The notes beneath the pieces were generated by a model. That model was not told the origin of the DNA, searched no databases, and saw nothing but the letters and a program-made list of their open reading frames with translations. Source: Prosapia bicincta (lineage: Eukaryota; Arthropoda; Insecta; Hemiptera; Cercopidae). From it: 64,000 nt of DNA. The stretch covers positions 232,887,369-232,951,368 of the forward strand of contig JBAIZL010000005.1 of assembly GCA_036971475.1 (NCBI GenBank), given 5' to 3'. Shown here in pieces: positions 1-11,400 of this stretch. Every line of letters begins with the position of its first letter. Within the stretch, counting starts at the first letter, position 1. Made by a program: the position numbers and the translations under genes.

Positions 1-1052
1 GTAGTCAAATAATGACATTCTTTAATTTTCTGTCCCCATTAAATTTGTGTAAAACTTGTTTTTAACATAATAAATTTAATGTTAATCTGTTACTACATGT
101 CATTAACATACAATAAAGCTTAGACATGTTGTATATTTCTAATACAGCTTTGACATTCAGAATTTTTGTTTATGGGACAGTACAGTTGTTTTCTTTCTGA
201 AATTTTCTTAGTAGAAGTAACATTGATAAGATTGTCTAGTATGGATAAGAAAAACCTTTTCCTGTCTCACCAGGTCTAAACTGCCTTTATAGTTAAATAT
301 AACATATCTTATTAGGCTGATAAATAAAAACTAATTCATATAAGACAATGTTAGCCATTAACTTTGTTCTTATTTGGTTAAATAGTATTTAGAAAAGCAG
401 TTGAGACTGAATTATAAAACTTTTAAAATAAAGTAAAACTTGTTCAGCATGGAATCTTTGGTTCCTAGTAGTGTTTTTAAAATATTGCTTCAACAATTAA
501 CTATTTGTTAAAGCTTTTAAGATCCAACTGTGATCTATAATAGCTTTATGTTCGAGGGAGGTTTATGAAAATGGATGATTCTGTCTATTGTGTGGCCTTC
601 TGCATTATAAAGTTGAACAAAATTGGGATCAAACAAATTTAAAATATAAATTTTTTTGCCAAAATGCTGGGTAAAATATTGTCACTTCCTTTGGTTTTAT
701 GACAATCTCCCTAATAAAAGGTTTTGACAAGTTAAATTATATCAGTCAATGGTAATAACTATAATTTCTATTAAAACAAATTAATTCAAATTGCTCACAC
801 GTCCTAGATTTTACATTTTGAAATTGACACTTTGAAGTGATGTAGTTTTATAAACTTAAGTCAATTTCAACCCTATATCTTCAATTAACACCATGTTCTT
901 AATATAGGAATTTTAAGAATGTTCTGGAAATATAGAATGTCGCTTGAAATTAATTTATAATTGAGAAAACATTTATATATAATCAATGTAGTGTGATAAC
1001 ATAGGTACCATTCGACATAGGAGAGTTTTTTAATACATTTTATTATATTTTA
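1..1052. other. No recognisable gene; AT-rich non-coding DNA
   Basis: AT-rich sequence with stops in all frames and no domain I recognise. It could be intron or 5' flank of the host gene whose exons begin at 5593, but no exon with convincing splice sites and coding bias was found here. Confidence 0.5.
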
Positions 1053-1290
1053 CTAGAAGAGTACCAGTCCTTCGTATGGGGTTGACAAATATTTGTTTTG
1101 ATTTAATTTGTATTTATATTTGGGTTGAATTTAATTTACTGAAATTAAATCCCAATAAATATGTCAAACTATAGTTTATAAACCTACTGTTAAGGGAGTT
1201 CCCAAGGCCAGTGGGCCAGTGCCCCGACGGAATTCTAAATAAAAACAGGCCTATGTGAAAACCACGGACCCTAAGAATATAGTACTATAT
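1053..1290 (-). mobile_element. Helitron 3'-end fragment
   Basis: Read on the - strand, this fragment ends in a short hairpin (CCCATACGAAGGACTGG) followed closely by CTAG at 1053-1056. A hairpin then CTRR is the classic Helitron 3' terminus. The internal part (GGGTCCGTGG, an AATTCCGTCGGGGCACTG tract and a CTCCCTTAAC tract) matches the Helitron-like segments at 49500-49590 and 52430-52510. No Rep or helicase coding is present, so this is a non-autonomous or truncated copy. Confidence 0.6.
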
Positions 1291-1329
1291 CATAAACTAT
1301 AAATCTGTGGCATTTAGATATTTGTGGTT

Positions 1330-1495
1330 CACATCAGTCTTTTCTTTTTCTGTTTTTTGATTGATAAAGATGATTGTGTGATTGAAATATTTCAATAGTG
1401 CAATGTGTTTGTATGTGTGTCTATTTATTTTCAAGAGATTGCAGTTTTGGACTATTACCACTAGGTACGTCTGTCAGTCTTCTATCTAGTTAAAA
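1330..1495 (+). repeat. Dispersed repeat, half-copy of the 56.1-kb palindrome family
   Basis: The segment from the TTGATTGATAAAG motif to GGTACGTCTGTCAGTCT is homologous to 6790-6972 and to each arm of the palindrome at 56144-56454. The shared stretch includes GATTGCAGTTTTGGACTATT. It contains a degenerate hammerhead-like motif in which the first box is UUGAUAA and the second box GAAA, with UUGA and UCAA able to pair as stem I. A (TA)n tract follows immediately. Confidence 0.6.
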
Positions 1496-1499
1496 AAAA

Positions 1500-1503
<4 letters not shown>

Positions 1504-1546
<43 letters not shown>
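1504..1546. repeat. (TA)n microsatellite
   Basis: About 21 uninterrupted TA dinucleotides directly after the dispersed repeat that ends near 1495. Confidence 0.95.
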
Positions 1547-1550
<4 letters not shown>

Positions 1551-1598
1551 TAAATTAAAAATATTTCAATAACAAGAATACTTTTAAGGAATATATTT

Positions 1599-1644
1599 AT
1601 TCAAAGTTTTTCGCCGATAAAATAGTACCAGCATCTTCAGGAAA
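1599..1644 (-). ncRNA. Hammerhead-ribozyme-like motif
   Basis: On the - strand a CUGAAGA box (complement of 1634-1640) is followed by one extra U. Then comes a 6-bp stem II with G-U pairs (GCUGGU with AUCGGC), and a GAAA box (complement of 1609-1612). A short A-rich stem III ends in UU, and GAA can pair with UUC just upstream of the CUGAAGA box as stem I. The order fits a type I hammerhead with minimal helix III. Stem I is only 3 bp, so this is probably a decayed copy. No folding was run. Confidence 0.4.
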
Positions 1645-1943
1645 ATAATTATTTTAATGATTAAATGGTAAGTAATAAAAAATAAAAGTAATAGGAATCT
1701 AAATTTTACTGTTAGGGTTACAATTATTTTGTAATTCTAACTGGCGCCCAGCAATTTATTATTTTCTAAAGATTAGTATTATTAAATTTTGTGTTATAAA
1801 GAAATATATTTAAATTATTCTAAATTATAAAAATTCAAAAATATAAATTATTATAAAAAAAATATTACAATATATATGAAGTTATTATTCTTATTACTTG
1901 CAAATAATTTTTCCCACCACTAAGTGCAATTATTTTACCTTTT

Positions 1944-1985
1944 ATGATGAGCCACCTTTCTGTCACTTGACCATTGTCGAATCAC
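1944..1985 (-). ncRNA. Hammerhead-like fold in the inverted Penelope-like terminus
   Basis: This is the - strand copy of the motif in other termini of the family: stem I arm GTGAT, box TCGACAAT, stem II arms GGTCA and TGACA, GAAA, a stem III hexamer, then TC and a degraded stem I partner (ATCAT instead of ATCAC). See the better preserved copies at 8591-8631 and 51270-51311. Confidence 0.3.
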
Positions 1986-2327
1986 TGAATTAATTTTCTC
2001 TATTTTTCTGGTATGGATGTTCGGTCCGTGATGTTGGGATTTGTTGACATCATATATGTTTCTTCTTGAGCCGCATGTTTTGAATAGTACTTCGTCTGCT
2101 ATTCAATCTGCGTAGGTCGTCTGCAAAAATAATAACAAATGCTTTCAAATATAACCTACCCAATTTTAACAAAAACAAAATAATAAAAAACCTAATAGTT
2201 AACACAGAATCTAACATCCATAAAATTACCCACCAAAACACTTAAAACATAAGAAACAACATTAATAATAATATTAACCTAATAAAAACCCCAAAAAACA
2301 AAACAATATATAAACAAAAAAGAAATT

Positions 2328-3751
2328 GTGAAGCTCAAAGAAAAACTAGAAAACAACGACTACATAATATTAAAATCAGATAAAACAAACACACCAGTAA
2401 TAATTGAAAATACCAAATACATCAATTCAATGACAAACCACATAAATGAAAATAAATACAAACAAATCCCAGACCCAACTAACAAATACCTTAATACAAT
2501 AAAAAACCTAATAGTCACACACAGAAATACCCTAAACTATAACAATAAATTAAAATACCACACAAGACTTTACCCATTCAAACAATGTGCACCATTATCA
2601 ACAGACATACCTAAAATCCACAAACCCACACACCATTTAGACCACTAATAGATTTCAAAACAGCACCATCTTACATAATCGCAAAAATACTAGACAAAAT
2701 AATTAGATCTAAAATACATATCAACAACACATACAATATAAAAAATGTATATGAATTAATTAATAAAATAAAAAACATAGAAACAAACAGCAACACAAAA
2801 ATAATTAGTTATGACATAACCAACATGTACCCTAGTATCCCAATAGAAGAAACCATAGAAATAATAAAACCAAACTAATATACAATAACGAAAAAGAAAA
2901 CACAATAAATAGTATTATTACACTAATGAAACACATATAAAACCAAAATTACTTCCAATTTAAAAATAAATACTATAAACAAACATCTGGACTCCCCATG
3001 GGATCACCCATATCATCAGTCATGTCAGAAATATATCTAGAACACAAGAATTAGATAACATTACAAAAATAGCAATAGAAAATGGATACAACAAACACCT
3101 TATAAAAAACATATACAATAAATTTACAAAAAAACCTAACCTCAACACAACACTACAATCGGAACACAAAAATAATCAAAATAAAAAAATCTACTTAAAA
3201 TATAAATACACCAATAACAAAATAGAAAAAATAAATATATACAAAAAAGAATACTACACTCCAACATACAAACCAAACAACAAAATAATAAAATATCTTA
3301 ATAACACAAACCACAAAACAAATACAGAAAAACATAACCTATCAGGAATTTACAAAATTACATGTAACGACTGGAACGCATTTTACATAGGAAAAACAAC
3401 TAGATCATTTAAAATAAGATTTGAAGAACATTTCAGAGCATTTAAAAATAAAAATACAAAAGCATCAAATTTTGCAGCACACCTAGTATTACATAAACAT
3501 GAAACAACAAATTACGAAAATAACGTAACCATACTTGAAATAAATATTAACCTAATAGAACTAAACTCACTAGAAAAATACCACATTTATAAAAACATAC
3601 ACAACAATTTAATGAACCTACACAGACAACATAGCAGACGACGTACTATTCAAAAACATTATAAACGCGGGGTCAAAAAGAAACATGTATGTCGTCAACA
3701 AATACCAACATCACGGACCAAACATCCATACCAGAAATATAGAGAAATTTA
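2328..3751 (+). pseudogene. Penelope-like reverse transcriptase/GIY-YIG endonuclease, deleted
   Basis: The first open stretch (2328-2648) ends in the PKIHKP motif typical of Penelope-like RT. After a frameshift the text continues through RPLIDFKTAPSYI and YDITNMYPSIPIEE (RT palm motif A, about 2809-2860). It then reaches SGLPMGSPISSVMSEIYLE (motif B, about 2985-3045). The palm motif C that normally holds the catalytic aspartate pair is missing: the sequence jumps near 3050 to the thumb/linker region (IAIENGYNKHL). A C-terminal GIY-YIG nuclease follows (SGIYKITC, FYIGKTTRSFKIRFEEH, 3341-3440) and runs to the stop at about 3750. With motif C deleted and at least two frameshifts, this copy cannot make an active RT, although the nuclease frame is largely open. 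No ATG precedes the nuclease part in frame. Confidence 0.85.
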
Positions 3752-3756
3752 ATTAA

Positions 3757-3798
3757 GTAATTCGACAATGGTGAAGGGACCGAAAGGTGCCCCATCAC
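3757..3798 (+). ncRNA. Hammerhead-like fold at the Penelope-like 3' end
   Basis: The motif order is stem I arm (GTAAT, consensus GTGAT), core TCGACAAT, stem II around GGT and ACC, GAAA at 3782-3785, stem III hexamer GGTGCC, and the stem I partner ATCAC. The stem I mismatch and loss of the U before the cleavage site suggest decay of this copy. Confidence 0.35.
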
Positions 3799-3914
3799 AT
3801 AAGGTAAAATTATTGCACTTAGTGGTGGAAAAAATTATTTACAAGTAATAATAATAACTTCATAATGTCATTGCAACGGAAAAATAATGAACGACGTGAA
3901 ATATCACGATATTT

Positions 3915-5592
3915 GTGTGTGTGTGCCTCAATATACACTGTTAGAATTTTTATTAAACATTCATATCAGATAGGTTTTTTCAAGTGGTGCAAAGGGCCAA
4001 AGTTATTTCACTATTTAAATTGTAATCTTTGTTTAGAAGGTTACAACTACCCTATTGATTCATAAATAACTTTTGAGTAAAAGAATATAACCTTTCCTTT
4101 TTGTTATGGATAATTTTATTTACATTTATATTTGTTTCTCTCACTAATATCCCAAATAAAATCTTTAAAAAAAAGGTAGAAGTATTGTATAGGGGTAATG
4201 TTTTGGAATGGGAAGTTTCTGATAGCACGACTTTTTACATGAGATTCATTTTCAGTATTATTTTCTGGTTTGGGCAGGGGGTAGGACATGATCACTTGAT
4301 ATCTACACTAGAAATTTCTATGCTACTATCACTAGACTCACTCTCACTAACAATGGTGACAGGCTTTCTAACAATTCATTGTTCACTTCAAGTAAGACAT
4401 TTCCTTGTACATCACTTTGTCTTCATTCATTGAATTACAAATATCGTCCGATTGAAGAGGATAATGCATTGCACATATCACAAAAAATAACACAAAAGGA
4501 ATTTTAAAAACCACAGGGAGCATTGAAAGATACCCACACACTTCCCAACTCTGACTGCTTTGTCCAGTCTCAGACTGACGTTACAACTGGCTTATGGGGA
4601 TGACCACATGGGTGATTATATCTGTCTAGAAAGGATAAATACTGCGGTCAGAAAATTATACAAATGTTTAAGGAATGGATTTATAAAAGTGTCAGGCAAA
4701 AAGCCATTCCCCAGAAAAGTCAATTATAATTAATAGCTTTTAAGCTATCATAATTATAATTAATGGCCTTTAAGCCATCATAATTATAATTAATTACTTT
4801 TAAGCCATCATAATTATAAAATCTTGAATTTACCTGGCAGTGCATGTGACAACTAGCTCTTGGGTTAAGCATTTGTCTTTGTGCATTATGCAATGATTAT
4901 GAACAGCAAAACCATTATATGATGGTTTAAGAGTGAAAGGTAACTGTTTTCAAGAGCAAGAAAAATATTTTTATTATTGCTCAGTAATTTGTTATTGTTA
5001 TAATGTTCTCTGATTATCTCTATTTTCTTACCAGAAACAAATAGCAGCGAATTAGAACCAACAATGAAAACATGTCATGAGTACTGCTAACACAAAAACC
5101 AAACACACACCCTGACAGCTAAAATTACACTAAAACAAAGCTGAAAAATGACAACATAGCCTATCAACAAACATGGCTGAAGTATTTACATAATATGTCA
5201 TCATATAAATGTCTATAACCTGTATTACAACAGGTTGTATTTGACAGATAATACAAGTATGAATATTTCAGTAAATTTTTTTCAGAAGTTGAATGTATAG
5301 TTTTTTAATGTAAAAAAAATTTGAAATTTATGAGTATTAATTATGATATACAATAGGCTAATCATTGTATATTAAATACCAAGTGGGCTACAACTAAGTA
5401 TGTTTTTATGTTTTAACGTCTTTACATTATTTGCCTTTTTTTTATCAAATAGAACTTTTAATATGGCATTTCCATGTAATTATTTAACACCAGTAAAAAT
5501 TAATGAAAGAAACTGTTGAAAATTTCGGAAGAAAAAGAAAGTTATCTTGGTATTGGTTTCTAACCTGTAATTATTATATTAGTAATTTTCAG
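3915..5592. other. Intergenic or intronic AT-rich DNA
   Basis: No gene identified. The open stretch on + at 4101-4433 is probably the shadow of a serine- and glutamate-rich - strand tract (SESESSDSSIEISS) that looks like a decayed transposon-type acidic N terminus, but I cannot assign it to a family. The 30-bp tandem repeat at 4721-4810 lies inside. Confidence 0.4.
4721..4810. repeat. Three 30-bp tandem repeats with internal dyad symmetry
   Basis: The unit begins TAATTATAATTAAT and carries a TTTTAAG-centred dyad ending in CCATCA or CTATCA. The three units occupy about 4721-4750, 4751-4780 and 4781-4810, followed by a partial fourth (TAATTATAA). Confidence 0.85.
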
Positions 5593-5742
5593 AATTATGT
5601 TACAGAAAAACACAGCGATTCTCTTCACAAAGCAGTTTCTGAAGAAACATTATTCTATCCCGAAGTATCCAAAACAACACCTGAGAATGCACACATTTTA
5701 GTATTTAAGTTAAAACGAGCTCTGATTTATTTTTTTGATAAT
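5593..5742 (+). CDS. Host gene exon (phase 0 to 0)
   Basis: 150 nt between a TTTTCAG acceptor and a GTAAGT donor, open throughout. It encodes 50 residues starting NYVTEKHSDSL and ending in an aromatic stretch before DN. It joins in frame to 12958. Confidence 0.75.
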
Positions 5743-6679
5743 GTAAGTACACTCATTGTTTAATAATGTTAATTGATTAATAAACACATAATACTATGTT
5801 GTTTATATTCTCTATGTAAGCCAGTGAATTATAAATATAAAGTATTGATTAGAAATAGGTTGTATAAAAGGTGAGTACTATGAGGTTGTTTGAAACCAAA
5901 GGTATCAAAATTGAATCCTAATGGTTGAGTAAAAAAAAATATTGAACCTGAAAATAATTCTATTATTATTTAGAAATTTTAATAATCCTTTTTAGTAAAC
6001 CCCTGCTTGTTCTCTACTCCATTTCTTCAAATATACAAACTTTAACAGGCAAGGCTCTACCCGTAATTTACGGCATATGGTTTGACAAGTTTACAAGTCC
6101 TTTCACGCTTGAGCGGCCACAACAACCACACCGTTCTGGTAAATTTTTGAACCTTTTAAGAAGAGAACTGATTATGTAGTTGAAGAAATCGCTAGAATCG
6201 GCAAGTCGATATGTAAAGGTTTTGTTGAGCGTGAAGGTGATAGGTTTTTATAATGTAGTGAAGAGAGTAAGAGCTTTAGTGACAGGTTTAGTGTGTGTTA
6301 AGTTTAAATAGAATCTTAGTAAACCCAATTAAAACAGTATTTGAAAATTTTATTAATGATAAATATTTAAATAATAGGAGCCTCAAAGTGTGTGAATTAA
6401 TAAATAGTTATTTAGTATAAATTGGCTAATATTAATTGAAACCCAGTAAGTAAGAATGTACCAATACGTTATATATTGTATATTTAAAGAATGAATGAAA
6501 ACGGGAAAAGATACAGTATGATTAGAACACATAACATCAATTTTCATTCTATGTCTTCAACTGTTTAGAATCTTTTAAAGAAGTACAATATAAATTAGCT
6601 CTGGTAACTATTTAGATCCTACAAGGTTTATTCTTTAAAATTATTTTGTTCAATTCCTTCTATTAGGTCACACTTTCCT

Positions 6680-6745
<66 letters not shown>

Positions 6746-8410
6746 TTTCACTTATGTACTTAAACAAGAATCTTACTTAGTATTTATGCGAGTACTTTCA
6801 AAGACTGGTTAGTGTCTCCATCCTCGGGCATACACCCGTGTTTTCTCTTCGATTGACAAAGACCACTGTGTGGTTGAAATATATCATTGTTTAAGTGCTT
6901 TTATGTGTTTCTATTTCAAGACTACAGAGTGGACTCTTACCAAGGTAAGTCTGACAGTCTCCTAGTCCAAAAAATCTATATATATATATATATTATAATT
7001 TTTTTTTATAAAAGAGAATTATTATTTTTGATTATTGAATGAATGAATAATTTAATTTCTTTTAAATTTAAAACAAAAACTCATTAATAATTTAAATTCT
7101 TTTAATTTTAACAATTTTTTAATTTACACAATAAACAGAACAAAAACACTTAACAAGTTTTAACACAATAGACTAAACTCAATTCTTTTATAATTTAGTT
7201 ACAAGATTTTATAACCTAGGCTATTTTCTACGATCTCTTAATATCTCGGGGTTTTATGCATGGGCTATATCTTTTAACTCTTTGGTTAATTAAATAAATT
7301 TTAATAAATAATATTAATTTTAGAAAATAGTTTTAATAATTAGCTTCCTGATGTAAAATCTTAAATTTGGAATAAGAAAAAGGTCCCTAACCTTTTTGAA
7401 CTGGATTAGGCTTGCTTACTACTAAACTATTATATTATTTCAAGATATTCTAATAATTTACAATTTTAGATTTTCTTATAATTTTAAAAGTTCACTAAAG
7501 GTTAGTTTTATGTACTTATCAATTTTCGGAGTTTTGCTGGTTGTTCATATAGGATTCAGTTCTCTTTAAATTTTATGTTTCACCCACACTTAAATTCTTT
7601 TTGGTTACTTTAATTATAATAATACTGTATTATAGATTTTAAATTCACTTATTCTCGTTTTAATTTGGCCAAGTTTCTTCACAAATTCGTATAATTTTGA
7701 TGAGATGCTTTAACCGGGATTTTGGCTTCTAAGAATGGCTTCGCTTCGTTCGGCTGCCCACGCCAGACTAACACGTCGTTTTTATTTTTAAAATGTTTTA
7801 AAACATGGCGCCGATTCCTTCTCCAAATTTCATATTAATTATCCATAAACGTTTGCTTTCATGTAATGAGGTTCCATTTTTTCCCACTAGAGTCGACTGT
7901 AACACTGACCTACTTTCTTGGCTTTAAACTTGATCAACTAACGAAATTGTTTTCAACCGTTTTAATTTGGTTAACATACTGCTTCACCTATCCTATCCTC
8001 AACAAACCTTCCAGTGTTTATTTAATTACTATTATTTGTGTGTGCAGTGTCTTTGCTTTTTACTTTTGTAATAATTCCGAAAAGTGTGTGTTTGGCATGG
8101 ATTAATACAAACATAACCTCTATGTTAACAAAGTTTACAATTTTTAAAATTTTATTATTATTAGATTATCGTGTTCTAATTTTATTTGTTAGGTTATTTG
8201 ACCCACAAATTTCCTAATGCATTCTTTCCAGTTCAGACTCTTTTTTATATGTTAAAATCTTTTCTAGGCTTTCACCTAAAATTAGTTTTAATTTAATCTA
8301 ACCAATCTCTTAATGATTTTCTCCGACCTCAAATTTTGTGTGAGTCATTTCTCATCTATTCTTCCAATTCATAAACAACATTATATAGCCCATTCTATAA
8401 ATGTTACAAA

Positions 8411-8480
<70 letters not shown>

Positions 8481-11400
8481 TTGATATTTAACATTATCCA
8501 TTGTTTTTCCGTTGCACTGACTTTATGAAGTTAATATATTACTTATGTGAGTAATTTTATCCACCATTAAGTGCAATAATTTTACCTTGAGTGATGAGGC
8601 ACCTTTCGGTCGTAGACCATTGTCAAATCACTAATTACTTTTTTTCAATTTTCTGGTGTGGCTGTTTGGTCCGTCGTGTTGGTAATTGTTGACGTCATAC
8701 ACGTTTCCTCTTGAGTCTTGTGTATAATGTTTTTGAATAGTATGTCTTCTGTATATGTTGTTTGTAGATTCATTAAATTGTTGTGTATGTTTTTATAAAT
8801 GTGGTATTTTTCTAGTGAGTTTAGTTCTATTGGGTTATTATTTATTTCAAGTATGGTTAGGTTATTTTCGTAATTTGTTATTTCATGTTTATGTGATATT
8901 AGGTGTGCTGCAACATTAGATACTTTTGAATTTTTTTGTTTTTGAATGCTCTATAATGTTCTTCAAATCTTTCTTAAGCTAAACACTTTGGCACTGATCT
9001 AACATTCTCATAGGTAGAAATCAACTACTAGAATTACGCAATTATAAGAGAAAGGTTCCTTTCAATAATGAAGCATTACAACATTACATGAAAGGTGGAT
9101 AGAATGAAAAGTTGTAGACCGCCATCAGCATCATAAAATAGAAACAAAAAAAAGCGAATAAATAATAACAAACAAAAATAATAGTGCAACACCATATACC
9201 TTATAAAGAGGAAAATGGAAGTTTGGAAGGAAATCCGCTTTCTATTTTGCCACTTAATGTTGTGATTCTGTCATATGTATATGCATATTTAAATTAATTG
9301 TAATTATAGAATAAAAATATCTAAAATAAAATTTTTTATTGTCAATTAAGCAAGAGTTGCCTTTAAAATTTGTTTTCTATGTTCTTTTAAATATAAATAA
9401 TAATATTCAGATGGATATTTCTTCTAAATAGTTGAATATATAAGGCACGAATTCACAATTTTATCCTAATCATTTCGTATCTGTTAATGTTTACAGGGAA
9501 TATTTTCCAAATTTTCTATTTTGTACCAAACATTCTTAAAAAGTGGACTGCTGATGATCCGCATTCAGTTTGCAGAAAGACCGACATTAGGAACTGATGA
9601 CTCACATGTGACCATTGCTATCACATTATTTATTTATTACTAATAACATTTTTATGTACAGATGGCTGGTTTGCAAAGTCAGTGTCATTGTAACTAATAA
9701 CAACTTTATGAACAGTACTCGTAATGTTTTTTAATAGTTAGTTCTTAGCTATTGACATTAACGTCTGTTTTATCAATCTTTTAGCTCAAGTATACTATAT
9801 GTATTTTAGTTTACTGTTATGCATCTACCACACCCTAGGCCAGAGGAGACTCATTGCCTCAGTCAGTGTGTTAACCCCTTGACAATTATTGACAATCAAA
9901 ATGAATTTTTGATTATTTGGCCAGAGTGTGTAACAGCGCACTTAGTGATTAGAACCAATTCTTTTTTTTATGTTTAGTCTGCTTGACCCTTGTTAATGTG
10001 TTATAGTCTCCATGCTTTAGATGAGAACATGCAACATTTTTGTCATGACTAAGCGAATGTTTTTGTCTTCGAAATTGTCACCTTAAAGAAAGATAATTAT
10101 AGCCAACTTAATGCGTTCTCAGCATGACAAGACAAATCAAGTATGATTTTTATTCTCTTCCTATTACTTATAACTTACTTTTTGGCTGAAAATTTATGTC
10201 ATTCTCTTAGGCTAGTCTTTATTGTTTTATTGTTCAGTTGATCCACAGTAGATAACTTGAGATCATCAGAAGTTATCATCTGAAGTGGATACTATTAGAT
10301 AGTGGGCTGAGTCCAGTGAGTAGGTTTCTAACAGAATTAGTGGTGATAGTGACTCTGTAAATACAGGCAGTGATTGGAACAATATTCTTGCACCAGACTG
10401 CCCCTCCACTATTGTACATCCCCTACCCTAGTAGATCTGTACCATGATCTGCACATATCTACTAATTTTGTACTAGTAGATTGTACCTAGTAGATTGCCT
10501 ATACCTTTTGTTAATTAAAAAATATATATAAATATTTTTTTAAATATAATTTTAGTTCTAATGTTTTTTTTACAAAAGTAAAGTGAACAGTAGTTTTATT
10601 AATATTGGGGGGTGGGAGCTTACAATCAACCACTAAGCTTTAGACCGCAAGTTATATTTTTTTATTTATTCTACATATTATTATACTTATTTTACATATT
10701 TTAATTCATAAATATTTTGTTTACTAATAATAATTACAAATAATAATAAATTAAAAAATAATATACTAACACAACTGAAATCACTAGGAATGTAAATATA
10801 TTTTTAAACAATTTTGTAACCATGTAAAGAACATGTTAAAAAATTATTTAATTACCTTATATTAAAAAAAAATTTTAACACGTTCCTTGTATACAAAGTT
10901 TTTTAGTTTCTAAGGAGAATTTTTTAAATCATAATTTTATAAAAACAATATATTAAAAAAAATAAATAGTATGGGCATTTTGAGAAGATTGCATAGAAAG
11001 TATAAACAATTTAAATTACTCTTGAATTTTGTAGTCCATTACATTCGGTGAAACTTAATTAATAACTTTACATTAATTAATTTGTTGGTTGATTTAACCC
11101 ACATTGTCTGCTATCTTTCACTTTCCTCTTTATCATTGAAAAGGAAATTAAATTGTTTATATGACCTTTTACTGCAAAAGGTGAAGTATCTTCCGAAAGT
11201 GGTTGGTTCTTTGACCTTGTCCCTTTCTTTCTTGAAATTTTGTTCTCTCCTTGCATGGCGTCTGTGAAATTTTCTAATTCCGGCGTTTGTGCATTTTCTT
11301 TGTTGAGATGATGTTATGAGGATATTTGAGCATCTGCCCAAATACCTTTACACTCCCCTGTCACATCGAAGCACTTTATACGGTCGTATTACAACATATT

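Larger units (their letters stand above)
1876..3912 (+). mobile_element. Penelope-like retroelement (GIY-YIG type), rearranged
   Basis: The element encodes a reverse transcriptase and a C-terminal GIY-YIG endonuclease, which together define Penelope-like elements. Its 3' terminal sequence (about 3650-3912) is repeated in inverted orientation at the left end (about 1876-2120), so the copy has long imperfect terminal inverted repeats. An inverted 3' end at the 5' side also occurs at 51169-51375, so this arrangement is characteristic of the family here. The coding part is deleted and frameshifted. The right boundary is set by homology to other copies, whose common terminus in element orientation ends in AAATATCAAGAA. 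Confidence 0.85.

Noticed and set aside
8313..8528. Open frame with a long alternating Tyr-Ile tract
   Set aside because: It is simply translation of the (TA)n microsatellite.
9593..9630. CTGATGA box near 9594 as another hammerhead
   Set aside because: No GAAA box or pairing stems at the required spacing.
10240..10300. Imperfect hairpin (ATCCAC with GTGGAT and AGATAACTT with AAGTTATC)
   Set aside because: Single occurrence, no recognised function, probably chance within a decayed transposon.
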